In this document: positions 9,979-20,102 of the stretch, piece after piece | Position numbering within the stretch: position 1 is the stretch's first letter | Layout of the letters: each line of letters opens with the position of its first letter | Assembly (NCBI RefSeq): GCF_000167195.1 | Contig: NZ_AADV02000001.1 | Span: 558,001 to 622,000 of the forward strand | DNA: 64,000 bases | Direction of reading: 5' to 3' | Origin: Crocosphaera watsonii WH 8501 | Lineage (GTDB): Bacteria; Cyanobacteriota; Cyanobacteriia; Cyanobacteriales; Microcystaceae | Notes under the pieces: model-generated | The model's database searches: none | What the model was told of the DNA's origin: nothing | What the model saw: the letters and a program-made list of their open reading frames with translations, nothing else | Position numbers and translations under genes: made by a program

Positions 9979-11973
9979 CCCGAATTTCTCACAAAATCTG
10001 CGATCGCCAAACACAGGAGCCTTACAGGAAGTGGGTTTGAACAGAGCGGTCGCAGATTTCCCCAACCAACAGTCTGTTGTCAGATTTTAAGTTAAAATCA
10101 ACCCGAATTAGACAAAGATGAAAAGATAAATCAATCACTCATTTTTCCAAAAAAATTATTAATAAAATCTCTAATAGTACTAGATTGTTAGAATAAAATA
10201 TGCTATAATTCAATTATTAAAGCAATTTACCTTAAACTGATTTAATGAGTCCCAGTCATCCCCGAACCCCTCGTCAAGTAATCAACTTTAGTAAACAGAA
10301 AGGAAAAGAAATAATCGCTAATTTTGATGGGGACTAATCACTTCAGATGCGGGGATTGTCTGGATAGCTGAGTTGGATAAAAAACTGGGAATTACCGAGA
10401 AGTTTGGTAACTGTTTTCAAGATCATCGTCATCAATCTTATGTAGATCATTCCGTTCATGAGTTATTAGCACAAAGGCTTTATGGAATTATTTTAGGCTA
10501 TGAAGATGTCAATGACCATGATAAATTAAGTCACGATCCTGCCCTTAAGATCGCTTTAGAAAAGCTTAATGAACTTGAAGATAAAAAGGGATGGTTAGCT
10601 GGAAAAAGTACAATTAATAGATTGGAATATTGTCCTGAGACTATTCTCGACCAAAAAACGAGTCGTTATCATAAAATAGAACCCAACTTTGAAGCCATTG
10701 AAAAATCTTTTGTCGAATTTTGTTTAGAGTCTTATAAAAAACCTCCCTTAAGTATTATATTAGATATGGATGTCACGGATGACCAAGTACATGGTAATCA
10801 AGAAGGGGCATTTTTTAATAGTTATTATCACGGAGTATGTTATGCTCCTTTATATATTTTCTGTGGGCATCATTTATTAGTGGCTAAACTTCGTTCATCT
10901 AATGTAGATCCAGCCGATGGAGCCTTAGACGAATTACAAAGAATTATCGGACTAATTAGAGAAAAATGGTCAGAGACTCATATCCTAGTTAGGGGTGATA
11001 GTGCCTATGCCCGTGAAGAAATCTTCTATTTTTGTGAAAATCAGCCTTTAGTTGATTATGTTATAGCTATGGGAACAAATGGCGTTCTTAAGTTACGAGC
11101 GGATGATGTAATTGAAAAAGCCAAACATGAATATGAAAAAAAACTAGCTCCAATAACTGAATTAATGGATAGTTTATTTCAGAAAAAAGAAGATTTAGAA
11201 GAAGTTGAAAAATTAGTACCAATTTCTACTTGGTATCGCTCTATTCGTTATAAAACAGAAAAGTCATGGAGTTGTCAAAGAAGAGTAGTGACAAAAGTTT
11301 GTTATGGAAGTGATGGCTTAAAAATGCGCCATGTGGTGACATCTTTGCCCGCTTCAAAAATTCCACCCTCAAAACTTTATACAAAAAAATACTGTCCGAG
11401 AGGCGAGATGGAAAATCGGATTAAAGAACAACAATTAGACTTGTTAGCTGATAGAACTTCAACTCAAACATTTCAAAGTAATCAACTAAGATTATGGATA
11501 CATTCCTGGGCTTATGTTCTCATAAATGCTTTTCGTCAACACTGTTTAAAAAAAACTTCATTGGCTAAAGCAACTGTGGGAAGAATACGTCTAAATCTTC
11601 TTAAGTTGGGAGCCAGAATAAAGATTAGTTGTAGAAGAATTATTATCGCTATAGCTAGTGCTTGTCCTTATCAAGATATTTTATCTATTGCTAACAAAAG
11701 AATTAAAACTATTCCTAATACTGGATAAGTAGAATAAGTTGTTTTTTAAAAAAGATATCTATCATAAGTTGTTGACTGACTGATACTTTCATTTAGTCTT
11801 ATTTATCGTGGAGAAAATCAAAAGTTAATATAATTATTCCCTCTTAAACTCAATTTTTGGATAATCAAAGTCAATTTTTTTATTCATCTATATTCAAAAT
11901 TTCTATTAGTCCTAAAAATTATCATTTTTCATCTCTGGATTGGGCTTTCAAATTAATTTGTGAGAAATCCGGG
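9979..11973 (+). mobile_element. IS1380-family element, copy 2
   Basis: This copy is bounded by CCCGAATTTCTCACAAA and TTTGTGAGAAATCCGGG and is 1995 bp long, one base longer than copy 1 because of an A8/A7 difference. The left flank is tnpB (ending GGTTAT) and the right flank is the interior of an IS-C transposase (starting TTTAGCAT). The two flanks show no target duplication and belong to different elements, so this copy sits at a recombination or deletion junction rather than at a clean insertion. Confidence 0.9.
10245..11728 (+). CDS. IS1380-family transposase (needs a -1 frame change near the 5' end)
   Basis: From codon 10373 (TTG) to the stop there are 451 residues with the DDE segments ILDMDVTDDQVHG, VRGDSAYAREE and ENRIKEQQLDL. 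The C-terminal part lost in copy 1 is intact here (TSLAKATVGRIRLNLLKLG). Family members carry about 40 more N-terminal residues. These are present from the ATG at 10245 (MSPSHPRTPRQVINFSKQKG), but in another frame that stops at 10335..10337. A one-base backward slip at GATGGGGACT (10326..10335) joins the two and restores DGGLITSDAGIVWIAEL. Either translation shifts here or this element lost a base and was moved in trans by a complete copy. Confidence 0.8.
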
Positions 11974-12251
11974 TTTAGCATATTCTTCCTCAAAATCATC
12001 CCAAGGTATCAACTCTGCCATGATTACCCAACGATTATTGGGGGACAATTTGCCCTCGAAAGGTAATTCAAATTTTTCTGGGGGCGGTAAAGGTTGCTCC
12101 TCTTTTCGATACATTTGTTCTTGACCAACAACTGGGAGGTGTTTCTACCAATTATAGCGGTTTGTAGCCGACAAAGCTGATCTTTTTTGCGATCGCGAAT
12201 ATGGGTGTAACCTTTTAAAGAATAGGGTTTTGCTTTTATTCAGCAAACCCT
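11974..12251 (-). mobile_element. IS-C remnant: transposase 5' end and terminal repeat
   Basis: The sequence matches the 5' end of IS-C copies elsewhere in the window. It includes the transposase start MYRKEEQPLPPPEKFELPFE up to EEEYAK and the terminal CAGCAAACCCT at 12241..12251. It is cut at codon 46 or so by the IS1380 element. AATT, the duplicated target of other IS-C copies, follows at 12252. Confidence 0.85.
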
Positions 12252-13056
12252 AATTAAGGACGCTTTACAATCAGGTTATAACGTCCTAGCGGAAAAACCC
12301 TTAACCCTTGATCCTGGGGAATGTTTAGAATTAACTCGTCTAGCAAAACAGCGACAGCGACAGTTAATGATTGATCATACTTATTTATTCCATGCTGCTG
12401 TCAATCAAGGCAAATCTTTTCTAGAAAAGGGTGAGTTAGGAAAATTGCGCTATGGTTATGCCAGTCGTACTCATTTGGGCCCAGTTCGTCAGGATGTAGA
12501 TGCACTTTGGGACTTAGCTATTCACGATATTAGCATCTTTAACCATTGGTTGGGGGAATATCCTGATCGAGTCCAAGCACAAGGAAAGGTTTGGTTACGG
12601 GGCGATCGCCTTACTGCTTTGTCTCCTGATGGTTTAGGGGACATGGTTTGGGTCACTCTATATTATCCTAGCGGATTTCAAGCAACTATTCATCTGTGTT
12701 GGTGTAATCCTGATAAACAGCGTCGTTTGTGTGTGGTAGGTAGTCAAGGAACGTTAATTTTTGAGGAAATGTTGTCAGATGAACCCCTCGTTTTGCAACA
12801 GGGTTATGTGCAACCGCAAGGGGAAAAATTTATCCCTCAAGGACTAGAAAAACAGGTTATTTCTGTGGAGAAAGCGGAACCCCTCAAAGAAGTTTGCGAT
12901 CGCTTTTTAAACGCTGTTCATACCAATACCCCTTGTGAATTTTCTTCGGGAATAGTTGCCACTAAATTAGTACAAATTTTAACTTGTTTAAGTGATTCGC
13001 TACAAAAAAATGGGGCAATTATTTCTATTCCTGAGTTAGATTTTCCTGGAGAATAG
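12252..13056 (+). pseudogene. Gfo/Idh/MocA-family oxidoreductase, N-terminus removed by IS-C
   Basis: The open frame begins at the IS-C boundary (KDALQSGYNVLAEKPLTLDPG) and continues through the family's EKP motif, with the conserved Lys of this enzyme class, into the C-terminal substrate-binding fold (LWDLAIHDISIFNHWLG, with the conserved H-D-x-x-x pair). The N-terminal Rossmann segment with the GxGxxG motif, about 85 residues, is missing, so NAD(P) binding would be lost. An internal ATG at 12367 gives a 229-residue frame, but this starts inside the fold and is unlikely to be functional. The native substrate (a sugar or inositol-like compound) cannot be told. Confidence 0.8.
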
Positions 13057-13089
13057 AAAGCGTTCTCATTAATAATCGTCAAAGGGCTG

Positions 13090-14778
13090 TTAATCTAATT
13101 TTCTACGACTAGCAATGGGCATTCTCCAACCTGTACCAAATGCACGATCGCTTACTTTTAATCCAGGAGGAGCCTGTTTACGCTTAAATTCTGCACGGTT
13201 CACCAATTTTACTATCTTACAAATTGTATCATAATCAAACCCTGCTGCTGTAATTTCTTTTACAGATTGATGACGATGAATTAATCTGTCGAGAATAGCA
13301 TCTAAAATGTCATAAGCTGGTAAAGAATCTTGATCCAGTTGATCGGGCTTTAATTCGGCACTAGGGGGCTTAACTATGATATTATGGGGTATTACCTCTT
13401 GATGTCGGTTTAACCACTTACACAGGCTAAAAACACGGGTCTTAGGAACATCTGAAATAACCGCTAAACCCCCATTCATATCCCCGTATAAGGTACAGTA
13501 ACCTACTGCCATTTCTGATTTATTTCCGGTTGATAATAGTAAATGTCCGAACTTATTGGCGATCGCCATCAACAAATTACCACGAATTCTGGATTGTAAA
13601 TTTTCTTCTGCAACCCCAAACTCTGTATTTTTAAATAAGGGTTCTAACAACAAATCATAAGCTTTCATAACATCCCCAATAGCTAAAGTATGACTATTAA
13701 TTCCTAAGTTATTAACTAACGCTTCTCCATCACTAATAGAATGACTTGAACTATAGGGTGATGGCATTAATATTCCTAACACATTTTCCTTACCTAATGC
13801 TTCAACAGCAATAGCAGCAACTAAAGATGAATCAATACCACCACTTAACCCTAAAATAGCTTTAGAAAAGCCACATTTAGTAGCATAATCTTTTAATCCT
13901 AACACTAAAGATGACCAGATTTCCTCTTCTTCTGTTTCTATAGAATTAGCAATATAACTGGTTTTTAAGTCTTCATTATTTTGGTCATATTCAATAACTT
14001 CTATGGCAGTTTGATATCCTTTTGCACGTAAGCTAATTTCGCCTTTTCTGCTAACAGCAAAACTATTACCATCAAAAATAAGGTCATCATTTCCTCCTAC
14101 TTGGTTAGTATAAATAATGGGAACCTGATAACGTTCTGCACTATGCTTTAACATAGCTTCTCTTATCTTTTGTTTACCAACACTATAAGGAGAAGCAGAT
14201 AAATTAACCACTAAATCTACCCCATATTTAACCAAGTCTTGTATAGGGTTATTTTCATAGTTTCTTTTACCCCAAAATTCTTCATCATTCCATAAATCTT
14301 CGCATATTGTAACCCCAATTTTAAGAGGTTTTGTATTGGGAATGTTAGAAGATAATTGAAAGAAATTACTTTCTTTTCCTGGTTCAAAATATCTATCTTC
14401 ATCAAAAACATCATACGTGGGTAAAAGCCGTTTATGAAAAATTTGTTTTATAGTTTGATTTTCGATTAATACAATACTGTTAAACAAGGGTTTCTTTCCC
14501 TCATTATAAGCATTAGGATTTTCGATAACTGTTCCCACTAAAACAGTTAAATTATTGGGGATTGTTTTAGCTAGTTTTTCTAATTCTGCCCATAACATTT
14601 CTACAAAACTAGCATTTAATAGTAAATCTTTGGGAGGATAGCCACATAGAGAGAGTTCAGGGGTTAATAATAATTGTGCTTCTCCTTGTACAGCTATTTC
14701 TGCCGCTTTACAGATATTTTGAGCGTTGTTTTCAATATCACCAATAATCGGATTAAGTTGAGCGATCGCAATTTTCAT
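13090..14778 (-). CDS. nadE: NAD+ synthase, glutamine-hydrolysing
   Basis: This 562-residue protein converts nicotinic acid adenine dinucleotide to NAD+ using ammonia from glutamine. Residues 1-260 form a nitrilase-type glutaminase with the Glu-Lys-Cys triad in LLTPELSLCGYPPKD, FHKRLLPTYDVFDE and GVTICEDLW. Residues 285-562 form the synthetase with the P-loop LGLSGGIDSSLVAA and the LLSTGNKSEMAVGYCTLYGD segment. The length is normal for the two-domain form. It is the last gene of the pncB-nadD-regulator-nadE run, 20 bases after the regulator gene, so co-transcription is likely. It converges on the Gfo/Idh remnant. Confidence 0.95.
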   Translation of the reverse strand: MKIAIAQLNPIIGDIENNAQNICKAAEIAVQGEAQLLLTPELSLCGYPPKDLLLNASFVEMLWAELEKLAKTIPNNLTVLVGTVIENPNAYNEGKKPLFNSIVLIENQTIKQIFHKRLLPTYDVFDEDRYFEPGKESNFFQLSSNIPNTKPLKIGVTICEDLWNDEEFWGKRNYENNPIQDLVKYGVDLVVNLSASPYSVGKQKIREAMLKHSAERYQVPIIYTNQVGGNDDLIFDGNSFAVSRKGEISLRAKGYQTAIEVIEYDQNNEDLKTSYIANSIETEEEEIWSSLVLGLKDYATKCGFSKAILGLSGGIDSSLVAAIAVEALGKENVLGILMPSPYSSSHSISDGEALVNNLGINSHTLAIGDVMKAYDLLLEPLFKNTEFGVAEENLQSRIRGNLLMAIANKFGHLLLSTGNKSEMAVGYCTLYGDMNGGLAVISDVPKTRVFSLCKWLNRHQEVIPHNIIVKPPSAELKPDQLDQDSLPAYDILDAILDRLIHRHQSVKEITAAGFDYDTICKIVKLVNRAEFKRKQAPPGLKVSDRAFGTGWRMPIASRRKLD

Positions 14779-14798
14779 AATAGTAGTAATTTCTAGGT

Positions 14799-15518
14799 TT
14801 AAATAAAAACAAAAGGTTTATCTTTTAACGGGGCAAAAGCTTCAGGATCAAAGCGATATAAAGTTGCTGGCCTTCCTGCACCTCTAGATACTTTTTTCTC
14901 AGTATCTATCAGAAAACCCAACTTAAGTAAACGGGTTCTAAAATTAGAATAATCAGCAAATTTTTCTCCTAAGACAGTGGTATAAAATTGATATAAATCA
15001 TTTAAAGTAAACACATCAGGTAAAACATCAAAAGCAATGGGACTGTATTCTAATTTACTCCTTAGTCGTTGATAACCATAGTCTAAAATAAGATTATGAT
15101 CAAAAGCTAATTCAGGAACTTTTCCTATCATATACCAAGTAGTGTTATAATCCTTTCTGATTAATTTTGCTTCTTCAAAACGCAGCAAAGCAAAATAACT
15201 AACTGATAGATAACGAACCCCATAACTTAATGGTGATTCTCTGGGATCTCTTTCTGGTCCCCCGAAGGTATAGAGTTGTTCTAAATATAAATTATTAGTC
15301 TCTATTTTTTCCGATAAAATACGATAAGCTGCTGCTTCTAAAGATTCTCCTTTTCTTACTAAAGTTCCTGGTAAACCCCACTGATTAATATAAGGTTTAT
15401 CTGAGCGTTTAACCAATAAAACTAAGAGCCTATTTTTTGAAGAATCGATGGAAAAAATTACATTATCAACCCCTACTTTAAAATTCTCTAAAGTCAATTT
15501 ATTACTATTGGAATTCAT
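14799..15518 (-). CDS. nrtR: NrtR-like Nudix-domain regulator of NAD metabolism
   Basis: The protein has 239 residues. Residues 10-150 form a Nudix fold; residues 160-239 form a winged-helix-like C-terminus (FRTRLLKLGFLIDTE, then GRPATLYRFD), the arrangement of NrtR repressors that sense ADP-ribose. The Nudix box is degenerate: in the segment GTLVRKGESLEAAAYRILSE the expected REUxEE reads RILSEK, and the second Gly is Thr, so hydrolysis is unlikely and a sensor role is favoured. Its ATG overlaps the nadD stop (ATGA), and it sits inside the NAD operon, which supports autoregulation. A fully catalytic ADP-ribose hydrolase is less likely. The operator was not identified with confidence. Confidence 0.75.
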   Translation of the reverse strand: MNSNSNKLTLENFKVGVDNVIFSIDSSKNRLLVLLVKRSDKPYINQWGLPGTLVRKGESLEAAAYRILSEKIETNNLYLEQLYTFGGPERDPRESPLSYGVRYLSVSYFALLRFEEAKLIRKDYNTTWYMIGKVPELAFDHNLILDYGYQRLRSKLEYSPIAFDVLPDVFTLNDLYQFYTTVLGEKFADYSNFRTRLLKLGFLIDTEKKVSRGAGRPATLYRFDPEAFAPLKDKPFVFI

Positions 15519-16081
15519 GCGTATAGTTTTTCCTGATGAATATAATCTTGAACTGGTTGAATTAAGACATTCTCGTTACCATCTTTTCGGTAAGCAGTAG
15601 AAGAAACAGCAGGGGCATTTAAGTCAGCAATTTGACATTTACCTCCTATATCTTCTAAAGCTTTTAAGTCAGATTCATTGATAGTATAACCAGGACGAGG
15701 AACAATTAAAAGGGAAACTTGAGCTAATAATTCATCAATGCGATACCATTGACGAATTTGTTTAACTATATCAGAACCAATCACGAAAAAATAGTCAGAA
15801 TTTTCTCCCCATATTTCCTTAGCTTTGCCAACACTAATCAAACTGCGGCGATGACTTAAACTTTTAGAAAGATAAATATTATCTCCAGGGGAATCAACAT
15901 CATCAATTAATAGCTTTAACATAGCTAGACGATGATCCAAAGAGGTTTTATGATCTTTATATGGGTTATCAGCAGCCCAAATTCCTACATAATCAAAATT
16001 ATTGGATAACCAGTGAATAATCGATTGATGGCCGGCAGTTGGGGGATCAGCACTGGTTCCAAATAAAGCAATTTTTGTCAT
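15515..16081 (-). CDS. nadD: Nicotinate-nucleotide adenylyltransferase
   Basis: This 188-residue nucleotidyltransferase-fold enzyme makes nicotinic acid adenine dinucleotide from NaMN and ATP, the step before NadE. The ATP-binding motif appears as GTSADPPTAGH (the HxGH motif with its first His replaced, as is usual in the cyanobacterial form), and the second conserved motif is APAVSSTAYR. The gene lies between pncB (17 bases upstream) and the regulator gene (4-base overlap). Confidence 0.85.
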   Translation of the reverse strand: MTKIALFGTSADPPTAGHQSIIHWLSNNFDYVGIWAADNPYKDHKTSLDHRLAMLKLLIDDVDSPGDNIYLSKSLSHRRSLISVGKAKEIWGENSDYFFVIGSDIVKQIRQWYRIDELLAQVSLLIVPRPGYTINESDLKALEDIGGKCQIADLNAPAVSSTAYRKDGNENVLIQPVQDYIHQEKLYA

Positions 16082-16098
16082 CTAATTTTTTCCCACAC

Positions 16099-17439
16099 TT
16101 AAACAATTAAAGATTGACGTAAGGTTTCTAAGGGTTGAGAAATATTCACTTGAATAGGACTCGGTTTGGTTATCTTATGAGTATCTTCAGGTAAACTTTT
16201 AAGAGAAGTTTGAACCCGTTGACGAATGGTGTCTAAAGATTCATTTTCTTTTAACAAGTTACCTTCTGTTATGACTAACTCTAATAAGGGGGTTTCTCCT
16301 GATTCAATCTCTTCCTCTATTAAGGCTAAGCGATCGCTTTCTATAATTCCGTTATTATAGCGACGAAATATCTGTTTTCTTCCCGGATAAGTCATCTTAT
16401 TGCTAGATTGTTTCATGGTAGGAACGTTATCTATTTCTACTAATTTATAGACCCCATTAACCGGATGTCCCGTCACCAAACGAGTTCCCACCCCATAACC
16501 GTCAAAAAGAGCGTTTTCTGATCGTAACCGTTGCAACTCCCATTCATCAATATCCCCACTGGCAAAAATATTTACCTTTGGTAGTAGCGATCGCACTTTT
16601 TGAGATAAACTCCCCAAGTCCCCAGAGTCCACACGAACCCCTTTAATCTCTATTTCCCTGTTTTCGGCTAACCGTTGCGCCGCAGCTAAGGTATCATAGG
16701 TATCGATCAATAAGGTTGCCCCTGGAAAGTGACGATTAAAAGCCATAAACGCCTCGTCTTCGCTGCCAGATAAACCTTTAATAGCCATCACCAAAGCGTG
16801 GGCCATAGTGCCACTGGGTTGCTGGTTAAGTTCCTTCGCTGCTAAAACATTAGAAGTGGCATCAAAACCCGCTCCTAAAGCTGCTCTAGCCGCCCAAATT
16901 GCCCCTTGAGGGCTAAATGCTCGCCTTGTACCAAATTCTAACAAAATTGCCTTTTCCCCTGCTATATCGCGCATTCTCGCTGCTCTGGTGGCGATTAGGG
17001 TCTGATAGTTGATGGTGTTCAAAAGGTAGGTTTCTACTATTTGTGCTTGCCATAACGGTGCCTCAACCCGCAATAAGGGTTCATTGGCAAAGATAGGGAT
17101 TCCCTCGGGAACAGCCCAAACATCTCCCGTAAAGCCTTGATTTTGCAATAATGACCAAAAATAAGGGGTTACATGGTCAAAAATACCTGTACTTTGCAGA
17201 TAATCTATCTGTTCTGCTGAAAAACGTAAATTTTCTAGATACTGTAACCCTTGAGCCAGTCCCATAGCTATCAAATAACCAAAATTATCGGGTAAACGGC
17301 GTACAAATAGTTCAAAACTGGCTTTTTTTTCGGCAATGCCTTCTCCTGCGTAACAAGCAGCCATTGTTAACTGATACAAGTCTGTCAACAAGCTACTTTC
17401 TTGGAGTGATGGGGTTAAACTGGGATTGAAAGTTAACAT
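16099..17439 (-). CDS. pncB: Nicotinate phosphoribosyltransferase
   Basis: The 446-residue enzyme salvages nicotinate with PRPP to NaMN, feeding NadD. Typical blocks include SSLLTDLYQLTMAACY at the N-terminus, FELFVRRLPDNFGYLIAMGL, EFGTRRAFSPQGAIWAARAA and the phosphate-binding GVRVDSGDLGSLS with FASGDIDEW. It is the first gene of the NAD operon. An imperfect dyad, ACTA-N4-TAGT, lies at 17463..17474, about 25 bases before the start, and could be an operator for the Nudix regulator; this is only a suggestion. Confidence 0.92.
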   Translation of the reverse strand: MLTFNPSLTPSLQESSLLTDLYQLTMAACYAGEGIAEKKASFELFVRRLPDNFGYLIAMGLAQGLQYLENLRFSAEQIDYLQSTGIFDHVTPYFWSLLQNQGFTGDVWAVPEGIPIFANEPLLRVEAPLWQAQIVETYLLNTINYQTLIATRAARMRDIAGEKAILLEFGTRRAFSPQGAIWAARAALGAGFDATSNVLAAKELNQQPSGTMAHALVMAIKGLSGSEDEAFMAFNRHFPGATLLIDTYDTLAAAQRLAENREIEIKGVRVDSGDLGSLSQKVRSLLPKVNIFASGDIDEWELQRLRSENALFDGYGVGTRLVTGHPVNGVYKLVEIDNVPTMKQSSNKMTYPGRKQIFRRYNNGIIESDRLALIEEEIESGETPLLELVITEGNLLKENESLDTIRQRVQTSLKSLPEDTHKITKPSPIQVNISQPLETLRQSLIV

Positions 17440-17528
17440 GGGTAGTCTTTTTGCTCTTTCAAACTAATTATAGTGATTTTTACCAAAAGTGTAAACAGTT
17501 ACCAATAATCTCGGTGTTGCATCATAAG

Positions 17529-18377
17529 TCAATAAATATTCAAATTTAAAGATAATTGGGTTACCCCTATATCATAGTTTCTAACAAAAATTTCTTGTCC
17601 TTTTTCGGCTTTTCCTTGTTTATAATTATTCATCCCATATTGTAACTGCCAAGGAATAATATTAAAGTCTTGAAAATAGTTTCTAATTTATTGAGAGTCA
17701 TCATAGGTCATTAACCATTGATGATCGCATTTTTTCATAGTATTGGCAAAGTCTTGATGATTAAATGAGGTATGTAAGTCCCCATCTTTTCCATATAATC
17801 TAGATTTAGTTGCGGTTAAATATGGGGGATCTAAGAAGATAAAAGTATTCTCTCCTTTTTGCTTAACAACTTCTCGATAATCTAAGTTTGTAATACGAAT
17901 TCCTGGGAGAATCTGACCTAACTTTTCTAAGCGATCGATGGATGATTCTGTAAACCTTGTCTGAAAAGATTTTTCAGAATATCCCCCTGATTCTATAGTA
18001 CCAGAAAAAGTAATTCTATTTAAAATAAAAAAACGCACTGCTCTTTCAAAATCAGATATTTTTCCTACATCAAGCTCACGTAATTCTTGGAATAATTCTC
18101 GTCCATCTTTCCTATTCTTTTTAATCTGTCTAAGTTCAGTAACTAATGCTTTTAAATCCGATTGAGCAATTTTCCAAAATAAGTATAACTCTGGGTTTAA
18201 ATCATTGATCCAAATATCTATATTAGGATAGATTTGTTTAAGATAAATAAAGACTGAACCACCCCCAACAAAGGGTTCTCGATACTCAGAGAAAGTAAAC
18301 CTTCTAGGAAATTGTTCTTGTATTTGTTTAATCGCTCTTGATTTGCCACCAGGATACCTTAAGGGACTTTTAATCAT
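17529..18377 (-). pseudogene. Dam-type (D12) adenine-N6 DNA methyltransferase with internal stop
   Basis: The family is clear. The SAM motif is EPFVGGGSVFIYL after the N-terminal SPLRYPGGKSRAI; the catalytic DPPY is in FIFLDPPYLTATKSRLYG; the Dam-like tract is GYSEKSFQTRF. After TYDDSQ, codon 230 is TAA (17688..17690). The same frame then continues for 52 codons (IRNYFQDFNIIPWQLQYGMN and onwards) to a TGA at 17529..17531, giving the normal family length of about 282. A single nonsense mutation is therefore the simplest reading. The truncated protein keeps both catalytic motifs but lacks the C-terminal segment. Which site was methylated (GATC-like or other) cannot be told. Confidence 0.8.
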
Positions 18378-18410
18378 AAGATTTTACTCAATATTTAGTT
18401 AGATTTAATT

Positions 18411-20102
18411 AGGGTTTGCTGAATAAAAGCAAAACCCTATTCTTTAAAAGGTTACACCCATATTCGCGATCGCAAAAAAGATCAGCTTTGTCGGCTACAA
18501 ACCGCTATAATTGGTAGAAACACCTCCCAGTTGTTGGTCAAGAACAAATGTATCGAAAAGAGGAGCAACCTTTACCGCCCCCAGAAAAATTTGAATTACC
18601 TTTCGAGGGCAAATTGTCCCCCAATAATCGTTGGGTAATCATGGCAGAGTTGATACCTTGGGATGATTTTGAGGAAGAATATGCTAAACTTTTTCAGCAG
18701 AAAAAGGTGCGCCAGCCAAACTATTTAGAATGGCATTAGGGACATTAATTATTAAGGAAAAATTAGGAACAAGTGATAGAGAAACTATAGAACAGATTAG
18801 AGAAAATCCCTATCTACAATACTTTATAGGTTTAAATTGTTATCAACAAGAGCCACCACTGGAATCTTCAATGCTAGTTCATTTTAAGAAAAGAATTGAT
18901 GGAGAATTGATAAACAAAATCAATAAAAAAATAGTAAAAAGAGAAATAGACAAGAGTGATAAAGAAGTAAAAAAAAAGGATTGTCTCCAAGAAAAAGGAG
19001 AAAAAATAAAAAATAAAGGTAAACTAATTTTAGATGCGACTTGTGCGCCAGCAGACATCAAATACCCAACGGATTTAGGCATATTAAATAAAGCCAGAAT
19101 TGAGACAGAAAGAATAATAGATAATCTTTATAAACCATTAAGAGTAAAATTGAGAAAAAAGCCGAGAACTTCTAGAAAAATTGCTAGAAAGGAATACTTA
19201 AAAGTAGCTAAAAAACGAAAAGTATCTTATCAAGAAAGAAGAAAAGCTATCGGGAAACAGTTAAAATACCTTAAGAAAAATTTAGGAAATATAGAAGACT
19301 TAATTCAAGCTGGGGCTTCCCTGGAAAATCTGAGTAAAAGACAGAAAAATTGTCTAGAGACTATCAAAAAAGTTTATGAACAACAACAGTCAATGTGGGA
19401 GAATAAGACCCAGAGTGTTCCTCAAAGAATTGTAAGTTTAACTCAACCGCATATTCGTCCAATAGTGAGGGGAAAAGCAGGAAAACCAATAGAGTTTCGA
19501 GCTAAACTCTCAGTAAGCTGTGTAGATAACTATGTGTTTCTAGACAAAATAAGTTGGGAAAACTTCAATGAATCTTGTCATTTAAAAGAACAAGTAGAAA
19601 AGTATAAAGAAACGTTTGGCTATTATCCCGAATCCGTCCATGTAGATAAAATTTATCGAACTAGGGAAAACAGAAATTGGTGTAAGGAAAGAGGGATAAG
19701 AATCAGTGGTCCGAAGTTAGGAAGACCTCCGAAAAATGTCAGTGAAGAAGAAAAGAAACAAGCCCACTCCGATGAATGCTTCCGTAATGCTATTGAGGGA
19801 AAGTTTGGACAAGCTAAACGAAGATTTAGCCTAAATTTCGTGATGACAAAACTCCCTGAAACCTCCATTACATCTATTGCTATTACATTTTTAGTTGTCA
19901 ATCTTTCTAAACTTCTGAGGCAGTTTTTGTCGCTTTTTTTGTCCTTATTTACTAATAATAGAACAGGGGAACTCATCAAACCGCCTTTCATTAATTTTGA
20001 TTATACTTTAAACAATTTTTATGTACTAAAACTTATTGATTTGTCAGAAAATTCTTGGTCAAAAGTGGCATAAATTTTGGAGAAACTTTTTCAGCAAACC
20101 CT
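18411..20102 (+). mobile_element. IS-C, copy 1 (AATT target duplication)
   Basis: Terminal repeats AGGGTTTGCTGA and TCAGCAAACCCT bound 1692 bp. AATT is duplicated at 18407..18410 and 20103..20106, so this is a clean insertion just upstream of, or at the start of, the RAYT gene. The transposase has one frameshift. Confidence 0.93.
18548..20073 (+). pseudogene. IS-C transposase (DUF772/IS5- or IS1182-like DDE), frameshifted
   Basis: The N-terminal frame (MYRKEEQPLPPPEKFELPFE) runs out at QQKKVRQPNYLEWH because a T run is five bases long here and six in the other copies (near 18692). From 18730 the second frame supplies the rest, including the DDE residues in LILDATCAPADI, SVHVDKIYRTREN and AIEGKFGQAKRRF. 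The family name is tentative: the fold and N-terminal domain resemble the DUF772-containing IS5/IS1182 group. Confidence 0.85.

Noticed and set aside
17463-17474. NrtR operator before pncB
   Set aside because: ACTA-N4-TAGT is too short to separate from chance; there is no second copy in the operon.
19653-19991. Reverse-strand frame of 112 codons, seen in every IS-C copy
   Set aside because: It is antisense to the transposase core and only repeated because the element is repeated.
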